Part shown: positions 43,959-52,599 of the stretch, piece by piece
Numbering within the stretch: the first letter of the stretch is position 1
Layout: each line of letters begins with the position of its first letter
Assembly (NCBI GenBank): GCA_944377745.1
Contig: CALWFV010000005.1
Location: 73,876 to 126,481 of the forward strand
DNA length: 52,606 nt
Source of the DNA: an uncultured Mediterraneibacter sp.
GTDB lineage: Bacteria; Bacillota; Clostridia; Lachnospirales; Lachnospiraceae
Reading direction: 5' to 3'
Program-made: the position numbers and the translations under genes
The notes under the pieces: model-generated
What the model was told of the DNA's origin: nothing
Databases searched by the model: none
What the model saw: only the letters and a program-made list of their open reading frames with translations

Positions 43959-46073
43959 TCATGCCCCATAACAGTATATATATCTGTATAAAATCCGCTG
44001 GCCCGAACTCATTTTTCGAAACGCTTCCTCAGAAAATCTGTTATAGATCTCGTCCGCTCTGATCCAGTCTGCTCTCTCGTCATCCAGATGATAGAACAGA
44101 CTTTTCATCACAGTCTCATACATCCATGACCACTCTTCTTTTCCAACCGTTTCTACACATCCGCTCATCTGCTCCACACAGCTCTCCTCTGTCAGCATAA
44201 ATCTTTTCTTTTCCAGAAAACCGGCTGTCTTCTGCGCACTCTCATACATGGCGGTAATCCCGGTGCCCTCCTTTATCGCGCGGAACCGTTTCCGGTTTCC
44301 GGCACGTCTCACTGCCGCCTGAACAATGATCAGCAGAAACAGGGCCGCTGCAGAGCCTGCGCCTGCTGCGATAAACACAAGCCAGTCTGCCGCTGCAGCC
44401 GTTCCCTGCCTGTTCTCCCCTCTGTCCCGGTGGGTTCCATCTGAAATTTCTCCGTCTTCTCCCCCCTCTTCCGCCGATGCTTCCTCACCTGTCTCTTCCC
44501 CATTCTCCTCTGAACCGCTGTCTGCCTGCTCCCCTGGTGCTCCCGCTTCTCCTGAATCATCAGGCAGTCCGGCCGCCGACCCATTTCCCGGTGTGTGTTC
44601 CATATTGATCCACTCTCCTGAGTCTCCATCATATACCTGACACCATGCGTGTCCCATCGTCCCGTCGATCCGGGCCACATATTCTCCGTTCTCGTCCAGA
44701 GAAAAGGCGGATGCCGGAACCGCATATCCTTCTGCATATCTTGCGGGAAATCCATTCATTCGGTAGAGCAGTACCGCCGCTGAGGCAAAATGCACACAGA
44801 ACCCTCTCCCTCTCTCAAAGAGGAAATATTCTACAAAGTCCTGCCCTATTGGTGTCCTGCCCGGGCTGGTGTCATAGACAGCCCGCTGTGACAACTCCTC
44901 ACTGATCCGGTCTCTGAGCTCCTGAAGCGAGCTGAAATCCCATTCACTACAGACCGACTCCAGCCGGTCAAGCCCGCCCGGCCAGGCAGCGCATCCCCGG
45001 AGCAGTGCTTCCCCGCTCAGATTTTCCTCTTCCATATCAGTCCAGGAATCTCCTGTATAGGTGATCCCGTAGCGCTCCGCCACATAAACAGTCGCCTCAG
45101 GGCGGTATGACAAACGCACCGTCTGCTCTGTCTCCCCGGATGGGCTGAAATAAGCCAGCGCGTTGAGATCCTCCATCCCGCTTCCGGCCCCTTCAGACTG
45201 ACCTCCGAATCCCCTTTCCCCTGCTGCACTGGTGACAAAATTTTCTATGGGCGCGATGATACCGTTTTGAATCTCTTCTCTCGCCGTCTGGTAAATACCG
45301 CCCTGGATATCCCGGCCCGAATCCAGCACTCGCCCCAGATTCAGCGAAACAGCCGCCATAAGGCACAGTATGCCAGCAGCCGCAAAATACCTGCCCCACG
45401 GCCGGAGCACGCCAGTCTCTCCTTCTTTTTCTGCATTCTGCCCGCACACCGCGAAATACCCGCCTGCCGCCAGAAGCAGAAACCAGACCGGACGTTCTGC
45501 CTGAAAATACCCTGCTGCCGCAGCAGCAAGGACAGGAACCGGAATAATGATCCCCGCCAGAATCCTGCCTTTCCCGCTCCCTGATACAAGGATCCACGCT
45601 TCCAGTACCGGGATCGTGATCGCAGCGGCTTCCATCCCAAGCAGGCTCTCTCCGCTGATCCGAAGTCCTCTGCCCGTATGGAGGATCAGATCCGGCGGTA
45701 CACTTAAAGCGCCGGCCGTCTCCGGATATATCATCACATTCCAGCTCTCTGCGATCCGCAGAAAAAGATACTGAAATACCGGGTAACATACCAGGGTCGC
45801 AGCAACTGCCGCCATAAGGAAAATAAGCAGGCCCTTTCCCCCTGTTTTCCGATAGAGCACGGTCAGCAGCACGGAGAGAACCGCAAGTCCGCCATAGAGC
45901 CAGATTGTCCCGAATCCTGCCGGAAAAACAGAAAGGAACGCATTCCACCATGCTCCGGCCAACAGCCATACACTGAAGGACCGGAGCGCCTCCAGGGCAG
46001 ACAGATTCTTCCGCCGGCAGTCAGCCGGAGACTTATGCTCATATATCCTGATTGTGGAACTGCCCTTCCTCAT
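43959..46073 (-). CDS. Membrane transglutaminase-like protein (TgpA type)
   Basis: A 704-residue membrane protein. Six or more helices fill about 30-230, followed by an extracytoplasmic region with a transglutaminase-like core. The Cys is in GRGFCVHFASAAVLLYR (near 425) and the His in GTMGHAWCQVY (near 475). The third position, normally Asp, reads Glu in WINMEHTPG (near 490). An acidic Gly/Glu-rich linker (about 505-555) leads to another helix (about 565-590) and a C-terminal cytoplasmic DUF4129-like tail. TgpA-type proteins pair with MoxR and DUF58 proteins, exactly as here. The substrate is unknown; a cell-envelope peptide or protein is likely. It starts 74 bases after the DUF58 gene. Confidence 0.85.
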   Translation of the reverse strand: MRKGSSTIRIYEHKSPADCRRKNLSALEALRSFSVWLLAGAWWNAFLSVFPAGFGTIWLYGGLAVLSVLLTVLYRKTGGKGLLIFLMAAVAATLVCYPVFQYLFLRIAESWNVMIYPETAGALSVPPDLILHTGRGLRISGESLLGMEAAAITIPVLEAWILVSGSGKGRILAGIIIPVPVLAAAAAGYFQAERPVWFLLLAAGGYFAVCGQNAEKEGETGVLRPWGRYFAAAGILCLMAAVSLNLGRVLDSGRDIQGGIYQTAREEIQNGIIAPIENFVTSAAGERGFGGQSEGAGSGMEDLNALAYFSPSGETEQTVRLSYRPEATVYVAERYGITYTGDSWTDMEEENLSGEALLRGCAAWPGGLDRLESVCSEWDFSSLQELRDRISEELSQRAVYDTSPGRTPIGQDFVEYFLFERGRGFCVHFASAAVLLYRMNGFPARYAEGYAVPASAFSLDENGEYVARIDGTMGHAWCQVYDGDSGEWINMEHTPGNGSAAGLPDDSGEAGAPGEQADSGSEENGEETGEEASAEEGGEDGEISDGTHRDRGENRQGTAAAADWLVFIAAGAGSAAALFLLIIVQAAVRRAGNRKRFRAIKEGTGITAMYESAQKTAGFLEKKRFMLTEESCVEQMSGCVETVGKEEWSWMYETVMKSLFYHLDDERADWIRADEIYNRFSEEAFRKMSSGQRILYRYIYCYGA

Positions 46074-46147
46074 TCTCTTCTCCTTTCTGTTTCCTTTATT
46101 TCCGGAGCGTCCCCCGCTCTTTTCACTTTCGTCTTACAGAGTCCTTC

Positions 46148-47203
46148 TCACAAACGCAGCAAAGCGGGAATCTCACCGTCTTTTCTCAGAACTCCCTTTC
46201 CGTCTATCGTCACAGTGCTGCTGAACTCCTGCCCCCGGAAGGTCTCTTCAAAACAGGCCTTCTTTTTTTCTTCCTCTCTGTATGGAACAATCTCCATCAG
46301 GCGCCATATGAACTCACAGGCGCTCTCTTCATCCCGGATCCTCATCCTTACGATCTTTTCACTTTTCTCTTCATACCAGGCCGCCATGTGGATACATTTC
46401 TGCTCCGACAGGGTGACTGAAAGGGACGCCGCAGTATTCAGGAGTCGTGAAAAACCTTCCGGAGAGCGGTCTTTCTCACGAAAATCGATCCAGACAAGGA
46501 CCGCGCATCCCAGGGGGAACCCCCTCTCTCTGACCATCAGTCTCCCCTCCCTGGCGCTCAGTTTCCAGTGGATATCCCTGAGATGATCCTGCACCCGGTA
46601 TTCTCTGATCTGATAGACTTCCGACGGGTCGTCGCCCCGCCTCTCCCCTGAGTACTCTTCCGAATCTGCCTGGAACTCTCTCGTTTTCTTCGTGATCTCC
46701 AGGGGCATGGGCCGGAAAGTCGGCATCACTTTGATCCTGGCTTTCATCCGAAAGGAAGCTTTTCTATAGAAGAACCCCATCGGATCATAAACCCGGACAG
46801 ACTCCAGTTCCAGTTCCATATTTCCGCACAGTTCCGTCTCAAACTCGCACCAGCAGACAGCCTTTTTTCCTGGAGAGATCATTCCCGAAAATCTGATCCC
46901 CCTCTTCTTTCCACCGAATTCATTTTTCACAGACACTCTGCTCTCATAATGCAGTGCCAACAGTCCGGACCGGTTCTCCAATATCACTGCAGTCCGGATC
47001 CGCTTTCCCTGTTCCCCCATCGCAGGAATCCTTTCCATATCCGGACGGATCCGTTTTCCTGCTCCCGCAAGATACAAGGCGGAAAAAAAAGGACAGATCA
47101 GGACCATGACCAGGATTCCGGAGAGCACAGTGTCATTGTACACAAAAAAGAGATACAGGGTAAAAAGAAGAACAATCAGATAAATAACAGTCCTTTTCGC
47201 CAT
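46148..47203 (-). CDS. DUF58 domain protein (MoxR-associated)
   Basis: A 351-residue protein. Two adjacent membrane helices near the N terminus (about 5-45) are followed by a beta region and then the DUF58 core, with the typical DDPSEVYQIREYRVQDHLRD and IHWKLSAREGRLMVRE (around 200-240). DUF58 proteins resemble VWA-type adaptors and act with MoxR ATPases; the molecular role is not settled. I start at ATG 47203, only five bases after the moxR stop, since the longer reading frame would lie inside moxR. The ribosome site is weak (AGGCGG), so coupling to moxR translation is probable. Confidence 0.87.
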   Translation of the reverse strand: MAKRTVIYLIVLLFTLYLFFVYNDTVLSGILVMVLICPFFSALYLAGAGKRIRPDMERIPAMGEQGKRIRTAVILENRSGLLALHYESRVSVKNEFGGKKRGIRFSGMISPGKKAVCWCEFETELCGNMELELESVRVYDPMGFFYRKASFRMKARIKVMPTFRPMPLEITKKTREFQADSEEYSGERRGDDPSEVYQIREYRVQDHLRDIHWKLSAREGRLMVRERGFPLGCAVLVWIDFREKDRSPEGFSRLLNTAASLSVTLSEQKCIHMAAWYEEKSEKIVRMRIRDEESACEFIWRLMEIVPYREEEKKKACFEETFRGQEFSSTVTIDGKGVLRKDGEIPALLRL

Positions 47204-47208
47204 CTCAC

Positions 47209-48174
47209 TTACCGCCTCTTTCTCACCGACGGCTGTGGAACTTCTTCGATCACCCGCCGGATCACTTCCTCTGTACGGATATGTCCCACCCTCGCTTTCA
47301 TATTTAAGAAAATGCGGTGCGACACTGTGCATTCAAATACATCTGTCACGTCCGCCGGAACCACATACGCTCTTCCTTTAAGCCAGGCCCGTGCTTTTGC
47401 CATCGCGCTCAGCGCCACAGTCCCCCGCGGGCTGACTCCCAGTTCTGTCCATTCATTGTCCCTGGTCGCCTTCCCCAGTTCAGCAATATACCGGTATATT
47501 CTTTCATGCACAAAGACTTCGCTCACGTCCTTTCGCATAGCGAGAAGTGAGGACGCGTCCAGGATCGGATGCACACTCCTCCGCGTCATGCGCTCTCCGC
47601 CGTCTCCTTCCTGGCTTCTGCGCAAGATCTCCATCTCCTCTTCGACCGTAGGATACCCCATGCTGACACAGATCATGAAGCGATCCAGCTGAGACTCAGG
47701 AAGAAGCTGCGTTCCCGCCGATCCTGCCGGATTCTCTGTAGCGATCACAATGAAAGGCTCCCCGGTCCTTCTTGTAACACCGTCCACTGTCACCTGCCGC
47801 TCCTCCATTACCTCCAGGAGTGCCGACTGAGTCTTCGGAGAGGTCCGGTTGATCTCATCCGCCAGCAGGATATTACACATCACGGCGCCCGCCTGATAGA
47901 CAAACTCGCCTGTTTCTTTCCGGTATACCGTAAATCCTGTCAGATCCGAGGGGAGCACATCCGGTGTAAACTGCACCCTTTTCACCTCCAGTCCCATCGC
48001 CTGGGAAAAAGCAATAGCCATAGTCGTCTTTCCTGTTCCCGGAATATCCTCGATCAGGATATGTCCTCCCGCAAGGATCGCGGTCATAATCTTTGTCAGG
48101 ATCTCTCTTTTTCCCACCACAGCCTTCTCCACTTCTCCGATCACCTGCCATGCAAGCTGCTCTTCTCCTGCCAT
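47209..48174 (-). CDS. MoxR-family AAA+ ATPase
   Basis: A 321-residue cytosolic AAA+ ATPase. Walker A is IEDIPGTGKTT, Walker B is ILLADEINRTSPKTQ with the sensor ATENPAGSAGTQLLPESQLDRF, and a sensor 2/lid region follows (SPRGTVALSAMAKARAW). MoxR ATPases are chaperone-like and are thought to activate partner complexes containing DUF58/VWA proteins. The ATG at 48174 lies seven bases after AGGAGG; a longer reading frame exists but overlaps the promoter. It is the first gene of moxR-DUF58-transglutaminase. Confidence 0.93.
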   Translation of the reverse strand: MAGEEQLAWQVIGEVEKAVVGKREILTKIMTAILAGGHILIEDIPGTGKTTMAIAFSQAMGLEVKRVQFTPDVLPSDLTGFTVYRKETGEFVYQAGAVMCNILLADEINRTSPKTQSALLEVMEERQVTVDGVTRRTGEPFIVIATENPAGSAGTQLLPESQLDRFMICVSMGYPTVEEEMEILRRSQEGDGGERMTRRSVHPILDASSLLAMRKDVSEVFVHERIYRYIAELGKATRDNEWTELGVSPRGTVALSAMAKARAWLKGRAYVVPADVTDVFECTVSHRIFLNMKARVGHIRTEEVIRRVIEEVPQPSVRKRR

Positions 48175-48202
48175 CTCCTGTCCTCCTCTTTGATTTTCTC
48201 TC

Positions 48203-48208
48203 ATTCTA
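48203..48208 (-). promoter_or_regulatory. Candidate extended -10 promoter of the moxR operon
   Basis: TAGAAT (complement of 48203-48208) preceded by TGG, an extended -10. No good -35 lies 16-18 bases upstream. Confidence 0.35.
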
Positions 48209-48306
48209 CCATGATTCCCGTATATGGGACAGCCTCCGTCTCCAAACTTTTGCAAATTTCAGAAAATTCTTCTCTCGGTTGTTCCTGTAATTATTTCAAA
48301 TATATA

Positions 48307-48337
48307 TTGACAATTTATATTATATAAAATATAATAT
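48307..48337 (+). promoter_or_regulatory. Consensus promoter with overlapping palindromic operator of the PadR operon
   Basis: TTGACA (48307-48312), exactly 17 bases, TATAAT (48330-48335): every position matches sigma-A consensus. Over it lies a perfect palindrome with 9-bp arms, ATATTATAT (48317-48325) and ATATAATAT (48329-48337), around AAA. A bound repressor would cover spacer and -10, so autoregulation by the PadR-like protein is likely. Confidence 0.8.
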
Positions 48338-48390
48338 ATCTATAATAAATATATATAAAGATAAAACACATAAAAGAAAGGACTGGTTAC

Positions 48391-48711
48391 ATGGCTTTTC
48401 CACTGACTGCTCCACTACTGGATTTCCTTGTGCTTTCTGTTATCACAGAAGGGGATGCCTACGGTTATCAGATCAGCCAGATCATCAAGCGGGCAGCGCC
48501 GATGAAGGACTCTGCGCTCTACCCCGTCCTGAAACGGCTGCAGGAGCACGGCTTTGTAAACACCTATGACAGGCAGTATCAGGGACGCAACAGGAAATAC
48601 TACCAGATCACCGCTGCCGGCAGAAGCCGTCAGGCAGAACTGCTGAACGAGTGGAATGAATTCAAATTTATCATCGATGACATTATAAAAGGAGGGATTT
48701 CAGATGACTAA
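48391..48711 (+). CDS. PadR-family transcription regulator
   Basis: A 106-residue winged-helix regulator of the small PadR-s2 type, without the long C-terminal helical domain. The N-terminal LLDFLVLSVITEGDAYGYQI and the recognition and wing part SALYPVLKRLQEHGFVNTY and GRNRKYYQITAAGR are standard. Such regulators bind palindromes as dimers and often repress the next two genes. The last codons overlap the start of the DUF1700 gene by eight bases (ATGACTAA), with GGAGG inside the padR end. The strong promoter upstream has a palindrome that fits as its site. Confidence 0.93.
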   Translation: MAFPLTAPLLDFLVLSVITEGDAYGYQISQIIKRAAPMKDSALYPVLKRLQEHGFVNTYDRQYQGRNRKYYQITAAGRSRQAELLNEWNEFKFIIDDIIKGGISDD

Positions 48712-49288
48712 AACCGAGTACATGAAGCTGCTTTCAAAAAAGCTCCGACGTCTGCCAAAGGAGGATTATGAAAGGGCGATTGAATATTTCGAAGAATATT
48801 TTGCGGACGCCGGACCGGAAAATGAACAGAAAGCAATCACGAATCTGGGCACTCCCGAGGAGGCCGCAAAGGAACTCATAATGAATCTTGCAGAACAGAA
48901 CGCAGACGAACCGCCTCAAACAGTAAGGCGCGGGATGTCCGCCGTCTGGGTCGGCATCCTGGGGGTTTGCGCGGCGCCGATCGCCCTTCCTCTCGCGCTT
49001 GTACTTGTCATATTGATCGCATGTGCCTTTCTCGTCGTCTTCTGCTTCCTGCTCTCCATCCTTATAGCGGGAGTATCTGTTGCGGCAGGCGGGATCATCA
49101 GTGTCATTGCAGGCGCGGCAGTGCTGTTTCGCTCCTTTGCAGACGGACTCTGTAATCTGGGATTTGGGCTGAGCTGCTTTGGAGCCGGACTTCTCTTTAC
49201 CTACGGCTCAATCCTGCTGTTCGGATGGACAGTAAGGAAACTGTCCGTATTTCTCGGACGGATCACGAAAGGAGGAAGAAAGAAATGA
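48704..49288 (+). CDS. DUF1700 (HAAS-domain) membrane protein
   Basis: A 194-residue protein. The N-terminal cytosolic HAAS-type domain (1-65) opens MTKTEYMKLLSKKLRRLP and has YFEEYFADAGPENEQ. Three or four membrane helices follow (about 80-180), rich in Gly, Ala and Val. These proteins nearly always follow a PadR regulator and are thought to sense or transmit an envelope signal; the mechanism is unknown. It overlaps both padR and the DUF4097 gene (ATGA), so all three are co-translated. Confidence 0.88.
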   Translation: MTKTEYMKLLSKKLRRLPKEDYERAIEYFEEYFADAGPENEQKAITNLGTPEEAAKELIMNLAEQNADEPPQTVRRGMSAVWVGILGVCAAPIALPLALVLVILIACAFLVVFCFLLSILIAGVSVAAGGIISVIAGAAVLFRSFADGLCNLGFGLSCFGAGLLFTYGSILLFGWTVRKLSVFLGRITKGGRKK

Positions 49289-50262
49289 AACGAAGAACAA
49301 AAATAATCCTTATCTTTTCCGTGTCCTGTATCGCGGCGGGAGCGCTGCTGACTGCTGCCGGCAGGCTCTGGGGCGGGTATCCCGGATTCGCATATACCCG
49401 GGACGGTATCGTCACCGCCTCCTCTTCCAGAGATCCCTATTCTATGGAAAAGACTCCGGTAGACGAACTTACATCTGTGGAGATAAACATCGGCTCCGCT
49501 GCGGACATCTCCATTCTTCCCTCTGACGACGAAAAGTTTTATCTGGAATATCTCCTGGACGGCGCTTATGACAGTCCACAGTTTGAGATTTTCTCCGGCC
49601 GCCTGACCCTTGCACAGGCTGAGGGAACCGCCCCGGGCGGAATATTCCTCTCTGGCTCCGGACTGACCTTTGGCTCCGGATTCGGAATAAAAGATGTTTC
49701 TCCCTATGTCAGACTGTACGTTCCGTCAGACAGAAGCCTGTCCGACATATCCGCATACAGTGATGCCGGGGAGATCGAAGTGAGAGCTCTCTCCGCCGGG
49801 AAGGCATCTTTTGCCGCCAGCTTCGGCAACCTGACAGTCGACAGTTGTACCTTTGATTCACTGGAGACCGTCACCGACTCCGGCTCCATCGAGGGATCCA
49901 ACATAAGAACCGGCTCCCTGGTCTCTGAAAATGATTTCGGCAGCACTGTTTTTCGCAGCACTGCCGTAACATCCGCCCGGATCATTGCATCTGCCGGAGA
50001 GATCCTGCTGGATGCAGAGGGGCTTCAGACGCTGGAGGGCTCGAACGACTTCGGTGACACCCGGATCTGTCTGTCCGATCCACTCTCCTCCTATTCCTGT
50101 AACCTGTCCACAGACTTCGGTGATATCATCCTTCCTGCCAATATTTCCGGGGGCCATGTCTCCGATGGGTTCGGAGAAGGTTCCTATACTTCAGAAGGCT
50201 CCGGGGATCGGCAGATCACCTTCACCGCATCCGCCGGAGAGATCGAGATCGAAGAAAGATAA
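49285..50262 (+). CDS. DUF4097-family beta-repeat envelope protein
   Basis: A 325-residue protein with a basic N terminus and one membrane helix or uncleaved signal (about 5-27). The rest is an extracytoplasmic right-handed beta-helix-like domain. It has recurring units: residues of the type ISAYSDAGEIEVRAL, FAASFGNLTVDSC, NDFGDTRICLS and STDFGDIILPA, with the G-(D/E)-I turn repeated about every 20 residues. The start is chosen at 49285, nine bases after AGGAGG and overlapping the DUF1700 stop. It is the last gene of the padR operon and ends two bases before the convergent ArsC-like gene, with no terminator between. Confidence 0.85.
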   Translation: MKRRTKIILIFSVSCIAAGALLTAAGRLWGGYPGFAYTRDGIVTASSSRDPYSMEKTPVDELTSVEINIGSAADISILPSDDEKFYLEYLLDGAYDSPQFEIFSGRLTLAQAEGTAPGGIFLSGSGLTFGSGFGIKDVSPYVRLYVPSDRSLSDISAYSDAGEIEVRALSAGKASFAASFGNLTVDSCTFDSLETVTDSGSIEGSNIRTGSLVSENDFGSTVFRSTAVTSARIIASAGEILLDAEGLQTLEGSNDFGDTRICLSDPLSSYSCNLSTDFGDIILPANISGGHVSDGFGEGSYTSEGSGDRQITFTASAGEIEIEER

Positions 50263-50264
50263 CC

Positions 50265-50612
50265 TTAGAACTTTTCTTCCCACTCTTTTTCTTTAAACCC
50301 GACCAGGACTGCGTCCCCGTCCACAAGGATGGGGCGCTTTACCATCATCCCGTCCGTGGAGAGCAGTTGGATCTGCTCCTCCTCGGACATCTCCGGGAGC
50401 CGGTCCTTTAACTTCATTTCTTTATAGAGATTTCCACTGGTGTTAAAAAACCGCTTCAGAGGAAGTCCGCTTTTCTGATGCCACTCTTTCAGCTCTTCGG
50501 CAGACGGATTCTCCGTTTTGATATCTCTTTTTTCAAAATCGATTCCTTTTGCTTCAAGCCATTTCTCCGCTTTTTTGCACGTACTGCATTTTGGATAGCA
50601 AACTAATAACAT
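50265..50612 (-). CDS. ArsC/Spx-family thioredoxin-fold protein
   Basis: A 115-residue protein of the ArsC/Spx/YffB group. The N-terminal redox motif is CYPKCSTCKKAE, with Cys9 and Cys12 as the CxxC pair. The C-terminal half has the family block MMVKRPILVDGDAVLVGFKEKEW, where Arg and Pro follow the ArsC-like pattern. Spx proteins bind RNA polymerase and respond to thiol stress, while ArsC-like proteins reduce small substrates; sequence alone does not decide. AGGAGG lies six bases before the ATG. It diverges from the flavodiiron gene with a promoter almost back-to-back with that gene's. Confidence 0.85.
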   Translation of the reverse strand: MLLVCYPKCSTCKKAEKWLEAKGIDFEKRDIKTENPSAEELKEWHQKSGLPLKRFFNTSGNLYKEMKLKDRLPEMSEEEQIQLLSTDGMMVKRPILVDGDAVLVGFKEKEWEEKF

Positions 50613-50652
50613 GATGTTCCTCCTGTCCTTTTATAATTATTTCATTTCCAAA

Positions 50653-50681
50653 AGCATACTCAATCCCGGCAGGAAAATCAA
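50653..50681 (-). promoter_or_regulatory. Promoter of the ArsC/Spx-like gene
   Basis: TTGATT (complement of 50676-50681), a 17-base spacer and TATGCT (complement of 50653-50658). Confidence 0.5.
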
Positions 50682-50689
50682 TCCCCGTC

Positions 50690-50717
50690 TTGCCAAATCT
50701 GACTTTTATGATAGAAT
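50690..50717 (+). promoter_or_regulatory. Promoter of the flavodiiron gene
   Basis: TTGCCA (50690-50695), a 16-base spacer and TAGAAT (50712-50717). Its -35 begins only nine bases from the -35 of the divergent promoter. Confidence 0.6.
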
Positions 50718-50784
50718 AGAATCGGTCAAACGATCTGACAGATTTACATATGCGTACAGCTATAGAGATAAAGGAGGATTTACT

Positions 50785-51987
50785 ATGCATTGTTTCAGAA
50801 AAGTAACCGAGGATCTTTACTGGGTCGGAGCAAGCGACCGCAGGCTGGAATTATTCGAGAATATTTTCCCGCTCTCAGACGGAGTCTCCTACAACTCCTA
50901 TCTTCTGATGGATGAGAAAACAGTCCTGTTCGATTCCGCAGACTATTCGGCAGGCCGCCAGTTTCTTGAGAATATCCATGCAGTCCTTAAGGGACGGACA
51001 CTTGACTATCTCGTTGTAAACCACATGGAGCCGGACCACTGTGCTATGATTGAGGAACTGATCCTGCGCTATCCTGATATGCAGCTGATCGGAAACCCCA
51101 AGACCTTCCCCATGATCGATCAGTTCTTTGATCTTGACCTTGAGGGAAAGAAGGTCATCGTAAAAGAGGGAGATACCTTCTCAGCCGGAAAGCATATTCT
51201 TCACTTTGTGATGGCGCCCATGGTCCACTGGCCGGAGGCCATGATGACATACGACGAGACTGACAAAGTCCTCTTCTCCGCCGATGCCTTCGGGACATTC
51301 AAGGCTCTGAACGGAAACATCTTCAATGATGAAGTCAATTTTGACAGAGACTGGCTGGATGAGGCCCGCCGCTACTACACAAACATCGTCGGAAAATACG
51401 GCACGCAGGTACAGAACGTGCTGAAAAAAGCCGCTTCCCTCGACATCCAGGTGATCTGCCCTCTCCACGGCCCCATCTGGAGAACAGATCTCGACTACAT
51501 CATTGGAAAATACGACATATGGAGCAGATACGAGCCGGAGGAAAAGGGCGTCCTGATCGCCTATGCTTCTATGTATGGAAATACGGAAAACATGGTGGAT
51601 ACTTTTGCAATGATGCTGGCGGAGGAAGGTGTGAAAGATATTCATATCCACAACATTTCCAAGACTCATGTTTCTGAACTGATCGCAGACAGCTTCAAAT
51701 ACAGCCATATCGTTCTGGCGGCACCGACTTACAATAACGGCATCTATCCGCTGATGGACAATTACCTGGAGGACATGAAGGCGCTGGCACTGCAGAACCG
51801 TACCATCGCACTTCTCGGAAACGGCTCCTGGGCTCCTCAGTCCACAAAGCTGATGACTGCAAAGATCTCAGAGATGAAGAACATGACTCTGCTGGAGGGC
51901 AGCGTCACGATCAAGTCTTCCCTGAAAGAAGCGCAGATGGAAGAATTAAAATCTCTTAGCAGACAAATCGCTGAAGAAGTGTTATAA
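50785..51987 (+). CDS. Flavodiiron protein (A-type flavoprotein, FprA-like)
   Basis: A 400-residue cytosolic oxygen or nitric oxide reductase. The N-terminal metallo-beta-lactamase-type domain holds the diiron ligands His80, Glu82, Asp84 and His85 in NHMEPDHCAM, with further ligands in APMVHWPEAMM, LFSADAFG and CPLHGPIW. The C-terminal flavodoxin domain binds FMN through YASMYGNTENM and the APTYNNGIYP loop. These proteins protect anaerobes from oxygen or NO by full reduction to water or N2O. I start at ATG 50785, seven bases after AAGGAGG; the longer open frame covers the promoter. It is followed after 42 bases by a small kinase-like gene. Confidence 0.95.
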   Translation: MHCFRKVTEDLYWVGASDRRLELFENIFPLSDGVSYNSYLLMDEKTVLFDSADYSAGRQFLENIHAVLKGRTLDYLVVNHMEPDHCAMIEELILRYPDMQLIGNPKTFPMIDQFFDLDLEGKKVIVKEGDTFSAGKHILHFVMAPMVHWPEAMMTYDETDKVLFSADAFGTFKALNGNIFNDEVNFDRDWLDEARRYYTNIVGKYGTQVQNVLKKAASLDIQVICPLHGPIWRTDLDYIIGKYDIWSRYEPEEKGVLIAYASMYGNTENMVDTFAMMLAEEGVKDIHIHNISKTHVSELIADSFKYSHIVLAAPTYNNGIYPLMDNYLEDMKALALQNRTIALLGNGSWAPQSTKLMTAKISEMKNMTLLEGSVTIKSSLKEAQMEELKSLSRQIAEEVL

Positions 51988-52029
51988 TTGTAGTTACCCT
52001 GATTTTATATCTACAAAGGAGGAGTTCTT

Positions 52030-52515
52030 ATGAAATTAGTTATCACCATGAGCCGCCGGTTCGGAACAGGGGCAAGCATTATAGCCAGAGAACTTTCCGA
52101 GCGTCTTGATATCCCGGTCTACGACAAGGCGTATATCGAGCAGAAGATTAACGACCATATGTATGAGAGTGAGGCGGAGGCAATCCGCAGGCTCGCGGAG
52201 AAACCCTGTATCATCCTCGGCCGCTGTGCTTCCGACATCCTCAAGGACAGGCTGAATGTCCTTAACATCTTCGTCTGCGCAGACAAAGAGGACCGGATCC
52301 ACAGGATCATGGAAAAAGATGATCTGAGCTATGATGACGCAAAGGAAAAAGTTGAGAAAACTGATGAAGAGAGAGCTTCCTACTATTATGAACATACCGG
52401 AAAGACATGGGGTGATGTGAACGATTATCACATGATCCTGGATACTTCCGAGCTGGGCGTTGAAAACTGCGCCGACATCCTGATGCATTATTTCGAGAAA
52501 TGCGAATACATCTAA
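52030..52515 (+). CDS. Cytidylate kinase-like family protein
   Basis: A 161-residue P-loop-type protein of the Cytidylate_kin2 group. The N terminus MKLVITMSRRFGTGASIIAREL has a glycine loop, but without the Lys-Ser/Thr of a classic Walker A, as is usual in this group. PCIILGRCASDIL and the C-terminal YHMILDTSELGVENCADIL are typical. At 161 residues it is shorter than most (about 200), with the lid region reduced. Its substrate is unknown; true CMP kinase activity should not be assumed. GGAGG precedes the ATG. It may be transcribed with the flavodiiron gene. A strong hairpin lies downstream. Confidence 0.82.
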   Translation: MKLVITMSRRFGTGASIIARELSERLDIPVYDKAYIEQKINDHMYESEAEAIRRLAEKPCIILGRCASDILKDRLNVLNIFVCADKEDRIHRIMEKDDLSYDDAKEKVEKTDEERASYYYEHTGKTWGDVNDYHMILDTSELGVENCADILMHYFEKCEYI

Positions 52516-52559
52516 AACAAAAAAGAAAGGGGGCTGTCGGGAAATAGATAGTCCTACAC

Positions 52560-52599
52560 AGGGGCAGATGTGATTTCATACGAAGTCACATCTGCCCCT
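52560..52599 (+). terminator. Strong hairpin after the kinase-like gene, probable terminator
   Basis: AGGGGCAGATGTGA (52560-52573) and TCACATCTGCCCCT (52586-52599) are perfect 14-bp arms around 12 bases. GAAATTT follows and the window ends there, so the length of the T tract is not visible. Confidence 0.7.

Noticed and set aside
50611-50784. N-terminal extension of the flavodiiron protein in the open frame
   Set aside because: The extension overlaps the promoters of both genes, has no family resemblance, and a strong AAGGAGG marks the ATG at 50785.
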